Shown: positions 57,065-64,000 of the stretch, in pieces
How positions within the stretch are numbered: position 1 is the stretch's first letter
Layout of the letters: every line of letters begins with the position of its first letter
DNA from: Porodaedalea pini
Taxonomy: Eukaryota; Basidiomycota; Agaricomycetes; Hymenochaetales; Hymenochaetaceae
NCBI GenBank assembly: GCA_002794775.1
Contig: NBAY01000031.1
Span: forward strand, 186,001 to 250,000
DNA: 64,000 nt
Direction of reading: 5' to 3'
The notes under the pieces: model-generated
Database searches by the model: none
Seen by the model: the letters and a program-made list of their open reading frames with translations, nothing else
Told to the model about the DNA's origin: nothing
Made by a program: the position numbers and the translations under genes

Positions 57065-58684
57065 ATGGCCTCCCACGCGGGAACAACTTCCCCATCACAA
57101 GCACAGCCCGCCCCGCCCCCCACATCCGCAGCCCCCGGAGGATCGACCACAACCGTCGGAGGCAGCAGCTGGACAGAGCCGCCCTGGTCCGGTTGGATAG
57201 AGACAACTGGCGACGCCCTGATCATCCTCGAGGCGGCCCGTCGCGGCCTTATCCCCCGCGTCACTCGGCGCCTCGTCGATGCCGAACGCAAGATGATCAC
57301 CTCCGGCTCCGTCTTCGTATTTGACGAGGACGAGAGCGGCATCAAGCGCTGGACGGACGGCTTCTTCTGGAGCCCTTCGCGCATCCTCGGTAATTTCTTG
57401 CTCTATCGTGAGACCGACAAGCGCGGCGCCGGGCACAGGGGACGATCCGAGAGAGACAACAACGAGTCGAGCAGCGGATCGCTCCTCGTCAGCGAGCATG
57501 GTCAGTTCGCGGAGAGCAAGGACCAGCAGAGCCTCAGCAGGCCAAAGGGCGAGCTCAACTCGCTTGGTCTTGATAAGCACCGTGAGCGGAGTCTGGTCGG
57601 CAGTCTCACCAATAGTTACAAGTTTAAACCGGATGGGATGATGAAGAAGGTGCGTGCAAGTCTCCCTATCCACATGCATACAGCTGACACCGCTTCGTAG
57701 ACGTTTTCCCTGACTATCGGCGGCGTTTCCCAGCATTTGATCTCATATTACAAGATCGAAGATGTCGAGCAAGGACGCCTGCGAACGCCGTCGTCCCTCC
57801 CTGAACTTGCCTCTCTGGACATCTCTCCTGAATACCTCGACAAAACGCACTTCCGGAACCCGCCCAAAGTCGACTATGACCGTGATGGCGTTCCCAGGTA
57901 CCGTGGAGAGGCCGATGAGGCCGAACCTTCGCCGAGAGCAACGATCGCTTCACCCGTGTCGAACGGGCAGCCTCTTCTGGCAGACTCGCGAGGCGATGTG
58001 GATACCGATTTTTCCGGGAAACGCTCAAAGCGGTACGACCCCTACAACAGCGGGACTAAGCGCCCGCGCAAGAAGATCTCTACACAGACAACGAACAGCG
58101 ACTCCCAAAGCGGCGCCTCTCAGTCTCCAACATCCACAGTGGCTGGGCAAGGCGCACCTGTTCCAGGAACGTACCCGAGTAACGACTCTCAACACGCTCA
58201 GTATCCGCAATATGGTGTGACCTACTACCAACAGGGAATGTACTCAATGCCACCGGCACACATGTACAGCTCTGCGACGTCCGGCCAAGCCTACCCCGCC
58301 GCTCTTCCCACAGCCTCTCCCACGTCTGCTGACTCTTCGAACAGCAGTAACGGTGTCCCTGTGGCATCAAGTCCGCCTCCACCAGCGCCGCAAGCAACCG
58401 GTGCGGTCGCCGCGCCCAGCCAGGGCCAACCGCAGGTACCGTACCCTAGCTATGCATCCGACAATGGACAGTCGGCGCCGAACTATACGTACTATCCGAC
58501 GCAGTCGAGTCACTATGCGCCGTACGGAGGGATGGGATGGCCCACAACATATGCCTACGCACCTCCGCAGGGCATGTCTAACCTGCCGTCTAACGGTGTC
58601 GGTAAGATCGAAGAGGAAGAGCCGCACGTTTCCATTAGAGCCAGTGCGCAGGCCCCGCAGGCCGTCGGTGCTGAGGATGCCTAG
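57065..58684 (+). CDS. Gti1/Pac2 (WOPR) family transcription regulator
   Basis: Two exons (57065-57649 and 57701-58684, intron 51 nt) join in frame, giving 522 aa. The WOPR fold is built from two blocks: block A at about residues 43-116 (GWIETTGDALIILEAARRG, RWTDGFFWSPSRILGNFLLY) and block B at about 187-230 (KPDGMMKKTFSLTIGG, HLISYYKIEDVEQGRLRTP). Between them is a Ser/Arg-rich linker, as usual. The C-terminal 290 residues are rich in Pro, Ser, Gln and Tyr. Members such as Wor1, Ryp1, Sge1 and fission yeast Gti1 bind DNA and control shape switching, nutrient response and virulence. Which subfamily this one belongs to cannot be told without a tree. The gene looks intact. Confidence 0.94.
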
Positions 58685-60748
58685 TATGCAATGCTGCAGC
58701 CGCACTTCTCTTTTCCCTATGCCCAGGCCTCTCTCGCTGACCGCGCAAACATTGTCATCACCCCTGTTGCTGTCTCGTCTGTCACTCCTTTTCCCGCTGT
58801 CGATGTCCATGCCTTCTTCCATTTACCTTTTTTTTGCTTGCCGCCCTCGCGGGCCGATATATGCGTTTCCTTCATCCGTGCTTCGATTCCCACCTTCTGT
58901 CCTTCCTTCCTTCGTATCATTTTACAGCTGCCTTTTTGGGACTCGTGGGTCCCGCTCACCGCACTTAGTGCTGACAGCTAGTCGAGGAAAGGGGGCATCT
59001 TCGCGTTCATTTCCTGATGATCCAGGGCGGCCTCGGTCTCCTTTCGGTCTTTAACTTTCAAAGTTATTTCAGCTCGCACCCTCCTTTATTTACGTTTACG
59101 ATCAGCCCCTTTCGTTCTTTCATGATCGTTTGCTACGTTTCTTTTACGCACGCATCGTAATATCTCTGTTCTGGCTCGCTCTTTCGCTCGGAATTCGCTC
59201 CCTGTACAACATCGCGTTCGCTTCTTCTCCTGTTCTTGTTCTTGTGTTTGGTTGTTTCTTTGCGCTGTGTATTCTCTTTCTTTTTTTTTGACACCACGTT
59301 TCTTATGCGCTCTCCATGCACGACGTAACTGTAAGTGCTGGTTCTATATTTCGGTTCTCATATACACTGCGCCCCGCGTTTGCGCGCGCATTCTAACTGT
59401 CTAATTCTCTGGCCTCCGGTTTCCGTTTAGTGTAACATTGTTCCTTGTGTCCCTCGCTGCCTGTCGAGCTTTCGACGAGTAGCGAGATGGTCCCAACCAT
59501 GCGTATCTCCTGTGTCTTCGTCGTCTCGTTTTTTACTTACTGTGCTGTACTTGTGCTTCAATTCGAGTTTGGGCGTTTTTTAATGGCTATGTGAATTTCT
59601 TGGTGCTGGATTATGTGGGATAACTGCTTCCGCGTCTGTTTCACTTTCAGATCTAGAGTGATTATTGTGTCACTGCATGTGATGATCGCGTGATTGGTAG
59701 CAGTCAGCGTGATGACTCACTTCGAGTTGTTGATTTTATACGTGAGTTTCGGTTACATTAATGTTACGCTAAGACATTGATAAAAATGATTACCTCTGAC
59801 GGAAAGGAGCCCGCGTTCTGGGTCGCCAAGTCCGACTCCTGAGCATTGATATTGTGCCTTATGGCGACTATTATCGACCTCGGAGGCCTACGTTCGCTCG
59901 AAATTTTTACTGCGGAATCGGAAGACGAGGAGCATCGAAACGCGCAGCTCGCACTAGTACTGTGGTGTCCAGCGTGCACGCACATTAGGTAAGGCAACAA
60001 GTGAATATTGAAACAAGTGAATATTGAAACAAGTGAGACGTCGGAATGGAAAAAAAAAAGTGGGAAGTTTTTGACGAGGCCCAAGGATGCTGGACCTGAC
60101 CTGTGCAAGGCACAAAGACACCTAGGCAACACGTGCTCGAAGCTCAGGTTTGATATTTACCAGATTTCGCGGGAGGAATACTAGTACTTGCACAGGCTGC
60201 GAATACATAGACTAGTCCTGACTGTATTAACATTAACATTAATATTAATATTCTTGGTCCAAGATGCGAAGGGTCGGCTGAAAATCTCGATGACCTGTTA
60301 TGGGCGCATGATGCACACGCTCAGCGCGCGCGGGCGCCGGTCTTCACCTTCTCCGACTCCCGGCATCATCCACCCACAGCATTCAGCTTTTCCAGTCCTC
60401 GTCCTAGCCACTGCACATAGAAAATTGACTAGGTACGCTTGGAGGAAGAGATGAACGATCTCGGGTAAAACAGTTCTGAAGGTCCGGCACGATAAATATT
60501 AATATTAATGCGCATCCGCCCTTGGAGAAGCTGAAGGCCGAAGACCCGATCACCGCCTCTCATCGTCTTCTAAGATTCGCTGCCAGCTGGTAACTGCTGG
60601 TTACAAAATCGCCCGCGTGCGCGCCCCATGCCATGCCAGCGAATACCTCCCTCCGTCCCTCCGCGCTCTCCTCCTGACTCTCCAGCTTACTCTTCACGAC
60701 CCTCCAACGCCAAAAAAACCCATCTTTACCGATCTGAATACCTGTAAA
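58685..60748. other. long intergenic stretch
   Basis: Very CT-rich 3'UTR-like sequence to about 59300 (from the Gti1/Pac2 gene), then unremarkable DNA. A short tandem repeat (ACAAGTGAATATTGAA, about 59996-60035) and ATTAA/ATTAAT runs near 60230 and 60500 are visible. No gene is seen. Confidence 0.45.
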
Positions 60749-60756
60749 TATAAATA
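60749..60756 (+). promoter_or_regulatory. TATA box of the DUF6533 gene
   Basis: TATAAATA about 150 nt before the ATG at 60907. Confidence 0.5.
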
Positions 60757-60906
60757 CACCTCGCTAAAGATCAACGGCCGCTCGCAACTGAAAAAAGATC
60801 GGGCGCTGTTGGAAGACGACGACGAACGACGAGTGGGTGCGAGTTTAGAGGGGCGAAGCTGTTGGACGACTAGGCGAGACCTGAAGGGGTTAGGAGGACA
60901 CAACGC

Positions 60907-63207
60907 ATGAACACGACGACACACATGGTCGCGGCAAGCGAGAGCGGGGACGCGGCTTCTCTGGCAGAGTTCCTGAGCATATTGCAAAATGTAGAGATCG
61001 CAAAGGTGTGTTCTCGCTGTTCTCGATTAACCCTGCCTGGGAAGAAAAGCTGAACCGTGTCCGTCCCTTTAATCGTTACAGTACACTCTGGGTATGTCTC
61101 ACTCTCCTCCACTCATATTTGTACTCACATTCACCATGTTTCGCACTCATTCAATAAACGCAGTCGCGACCTTTATGCTCTTCGTACGTTCCCATGCGCA
61201 TACACTCACGTCTATTTCCTTCTAACGCGTTTTCTCTCTCACTCACCTCTCGTCTCTGGTGCGCACAGGCCTATGACTGGCTCCTCACGATTGACGAAGA
61301 AGTCTTCCTCGTGTGGCCGTCACGCTGGGGCGTACCGAAGGTCCTCTTCTTCCTGAACCGATACTTCCCATTTGTAGATCTCATTTTACTCACTTACGGT
61401 GCGCGAGCTTGCTTCGCATTTCTCCTTTTTTTAGTGTATATTATCTTGAAAGACTGATTTATTGACGGCTTATTGCTGTGTTTCCTAGTGTTGATGGTCG
61501 GGTCAGACGCTTCGGTGGGGAACCTTCCTTCGATTTCTGAGGTTGGAAATAATGATTTATCAACGTGCTTCGTTCTCTAGTCCTGCGTCAAGATATTCCA
61601 GACCGTCGGAGGTACATTTTCCATTCACGCTTCGAATCAAACCGTTTGAAATGAAGCTCATTCTACCATATTGCGTTATAAGGAACGACCGCGTTCGGGT
61701 TCGTAATCGCGCAAAGTCTGTGTTCCCTCGATCATCTCAAGTGGATTAGCTAGAAACTAACACGTACCCTTCATCTTCATTTTCCTGTAGTCGTCTTGAC
61801 GATGCGAACATGGGCGATCTGGGGCCGGCGGACGTGGGTGACGGTCTTGTTGTCTGTTCTCATTGTGGTATGTTGCCCGTCTCTTTTACTTCCCTCACCC
61901 CTTCCTACTTCTTTCTTCTTCCCCATTTTCTTTCCGCAAACAAATTACATACGAAGTGAAATACTGATTAATACACGCCAATTCTAAGGCTGCACTTACC
62001 GTAGACATCTACGTACTCACGCGATACCTTGGTGGCGTCTCTTGTGCGTCCCATATCCTCTGTCCTTCGCCTTGGCCCATACTAACTAATTATCTATTTT
62101 TTTCCTACTATTTATCTTTCTCTTAATACGCACAGTCGCCTCGCTGGGTGCACTCCAGGCTGCGTACAGCGGCTGCCCACTGCAGTTCTCTAATCGTCTC
62201 GTGTTCATCGACTTCGTGATCGTGATCGTGACGGAGTCGGTCATGCTCGTTCTCCTTGTCGTAAAGGCGCTTGAACAGTGTGAGTCGCCCCCCCCCCCCC
62301 CCAACTGCTCTATTCATATAAAATTTCTCATGTTCCCGGGGGCGAACAGTCAAGCACTCGCGCAGCACGCTCATGGTCCGGATGTTTAAAGACGGGGTTA
62401 TTTATTTTATATTTATTCTGAGTACGTCAATCTGTTTTCTTCCTCCACTTTTTTCTTTTCTTTTCTTCCACAATACTGATGTTTTTTTCTTTCCAACCAC
62501 CACCCTTGGGGAACAGTTACGTCTATCGCAAACCTCGTTACTGTCCTTTCTGCGCCCGTATGTCCTGACATGCTTGTAACACACTTACTGTATTCATTTC
62601 ATTTTTTATTTTTATTCTGTAGGTCGAGCTGCACGACTTCCTCATCATGTACGTACATGTATAATCCTCGTCTTCTCCCCTCCCTTCGACTTCCCCAGAC
62701 GCGTACGCAAAGCACAGACCAACTAAATTAACGATCGTTCCGTCCAACAGCACGCAGCGCGTCCTCCACAGCATATTCTGCACGCGCGTCCTGCTGCATA
62801 TCCGCGGCGCATACACGAACACGGCGCTCCTTTCCACGACGACGGCGGGTTCGCATATGTATATCGCCTCCGGCGCGCATTATGCGTTCCGGCGCCCTAT
62901 CTCTGGCATGAGCAGGGGTGCTGGGGAGACCTTTGAGCTCGCGAGCGTGGGCGTGATTTCGGGCGAGGTGCATGGCGGGGACGGCGCCGGGTGGGGCATG
63001 GGGCATGGGTTTGACAGTGCGGGTCCATTTGCGCTAAATGGGAAGGACGCGGAGCACGGAAGGGAAATATCAGGAACGCAAGGGGAAGGTGACCCGCAGA
63101 GCGCAACGTCGGGTACGTTCCCGCCGTTCAACGAGGAGGTGCCGTACTATGAGCCTCATCCGGATCCAGATTTAGAATGGGATGAGGATGCGAAGATGGA
63201 TTTATAG
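60907..63207 (+). CDS. DUF6533 multi-pass membrane protein
   Basis: Thirteen exons join in frame: 60907-61005, 61082-61091, 61164-61183, 61269-61398, 61489-61541, 61581-61611, 61791-61867, 61989-62043, 62136-62279, 62350-62421, 62517-62557, 62623-62648 and 62751-63207, giving 404 aa. The N-terminal domain reads KYTLVATFMLFAYDWLLTID, EEVFLVWPSRWG and KVLFFLNRYFP, the DUF6533 signature of basidiomycetes. About seven hydrophobic helices follow (for example VLTMRTWAIWGRRTW, FVIVIVTESVMLVLLVV, VIYFIFILITSIANLV). The cytosolic tail is Gly- and acidic-rich (VPYYEPHPDPDLEWDEDAKM). It lies in a membrane, probably the plasma membrane. The function is unknown; a receptor-like role is only a guess from topology. 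Exons 2 and 3 are 10 and 20 nt long. Confidence 0.88.
62288..62302. repeat. C15 homopolymer inside an intron of the DUF6533 gene
   Basis: Fifteen C in a row, 8 nt after the donor of the intron 62280-62349. Confidence 0.9.
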
Positions 63208-64000
63208 GTGGTGGAAGTGGAACTGAGTCGCGCTGGCTTCGGTCCCGTCGCGCCGACTCGGAGGGACGGAGGGGCTGCGAGCAGAATGGCACGGTGCGTG
63301 CGTACGTATCCGGGTCTGCGTCTCATCCGTACGTGCACGCGGACGTGCATGTGGCGGCGGCGAGATACTACCACCGTCCCCGTCCCCGCCCCGCCCCCGA
63401 CTCCGCAGTCTGAGGTTTCGCTAAACCACGTCAAAAAGAAAAAAAAAATCAAAATGGGCTCGTACGGGAACCGATCTAGGTTGTACTTTGGGTGTATACG
63501 TTGTGTGCGATGTTGTAAGCTGCCTTCAGAGGAGGAGGGGAAGAGATGGGCTGGATTGGATTGGATCGGATCGGATTGGGAAATGTTTCTAGGATACTTG
63601 GCCACACTGTACTCTGTTTGTCTTCTTTTTTTTTTCACTCCTTTTACATATGTTGTTCCATTATTAGTTTGTATGGTCGTCCTGCTTACAAGCCCACTCT
63701 GCTTCATCTCTTCCATTCGATCAAGTGGCTCACTCACTTTACGGATTTTATATTGTATACCCTCAGAATGGATTTCAGACCCCTCACTCAGAGTCGCTCC
63801 CCCTTCTTTCGTGTATGTCAGCTTCGGATCAATCGTTATTTTTTTCTTTCTTCGCCTTTCCACCTTTCGAGTCGTCTCGTTTCCGACTTTTGAAGATCTC
63901 ACGGAGAGTGTCCGCTCCACAACTCCGCGCTTTGTGCTTTTGATTAATATTGCAGGCCAAGCTTAAGGCGCTATGTGGGTCCACTTGAACTTTTTGCCGG
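63208..64000. other. right-edge non-coding stretch
   Basis: 3' region of the DUF6533 gene. Long open frames exist on both strands but have low complexity and no motif. A GGATTGGATCGGATC-type run lies near 63555. A possible acceptor (ATTGCAG) at about 63956 could start an exon beyond the window. Confidence 0.4.

Noticed and set aside
57095..57736. 213-codon minus-strand frame opposite the Gti1/Pac2 gene
   Set aside because: Antisense shadow of a GC-rich coding exon; the plus strand holds the WOPR motifs.
63156..63966. Overlapping frames of about 250 codons on both strands after the DUF6533 gene
   Set aside because: Low-complexity sequence past the stop codon, with no motif, and both strands open over the same bases.
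1..64000. CRISPR arrays, bacterial operons, Shine-Dalgarno sites, riboswitches
   Set aside because: The DNA is clearly fungal nuclear; no array of identical repeats with unique spacers is present.

Overview
The window looks like chromosomal DNA of a mushroom-forming basidiomycete (Agaricomycetes). All host genes have many short GT-AG introns, mostly 45-120 nt. The families also fit: a NACHT-WD40 NLR, a DUF6533 membrane protein, an F-box/LRR protein, a Gti1/Pac2 (WOPR) regulator, a secreted GH79 enzyme and TPR relics. For nine genes I rebuilt the full exon-intron structure by hand, and in each case the exons join in one frame.

Layout. 0.5-0.95 kb: a small secreted protein made of Kex2-site repeats, broken by a 1-nt frameshift. 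1.35-1.76 kb: a hairpin-type inverted repeat. 2.0-6.6 kb: a NACHT-WD40 gene with a frameshift before the P-loop and an in-frame TGA, followed by a partial tandem copy of its 3' end. 7.3-9.5 kb: secreted GH79 glycosidase. 10.0-13.6 kb: a 1007-aa protein with two Sfp1-type zinc fingers. 14.1-15.4 kb (minus): an unrecognised AT-rich gene.

15.5-31.7 kb is a retrotransposon nest: a Ty1/copia element (179-bp LTRs, TSD TTGAC), itself hit by a pogo-like MITE and by a probable solo LTR, then a Ty3/gypsy chromovirus (446-bp LTRs, TSD CTTTT), itself hit by an inverted solo LTR of a related family (TSD TTTAG) and by a 1.44-kb direct tandem repeat. All coding parts of both elements are decayed. Both seem to have landed in the 5' region of the 14-15 kb gene.

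33.4-36.1 kb: glycogen synthase. 36.7-39.4 kb (minus): F-box/LRR protein with a long coiled-coil tail. 39.5-44.2 kb: a second AT-rich repeat block with two related Helitron-like copies, each ending in a GC-rich hairpin plus CTGG-T, on either side of an LTR-type remnant.

44.5-50.3 kb is a dense housekeeping block: TMEM19-like membrane protein (minus), a LINE RNase H relic, GPN1 GTPase and ornithine carbamoyltransferase. 50.35-51.2 kb: a decayed TPR array. 51.2-57 kb: almost nothing recognisable except one conserved-looking open segment on the minus strand. 57.1-58.7 kb: Gti1/Pac2 regulator. 60.9-63.2 kb: a 13-exon DUF6533 membrane protein.

No gene cluster or shared pathway is evident. The most unusual items are the Kex2-repeat peptide precursor, the duplicated NLR C-terminal module, the zinc fingers with introns at the same point, and the hairpin-tipped AT-rich elements with a hairpin minisatellite.
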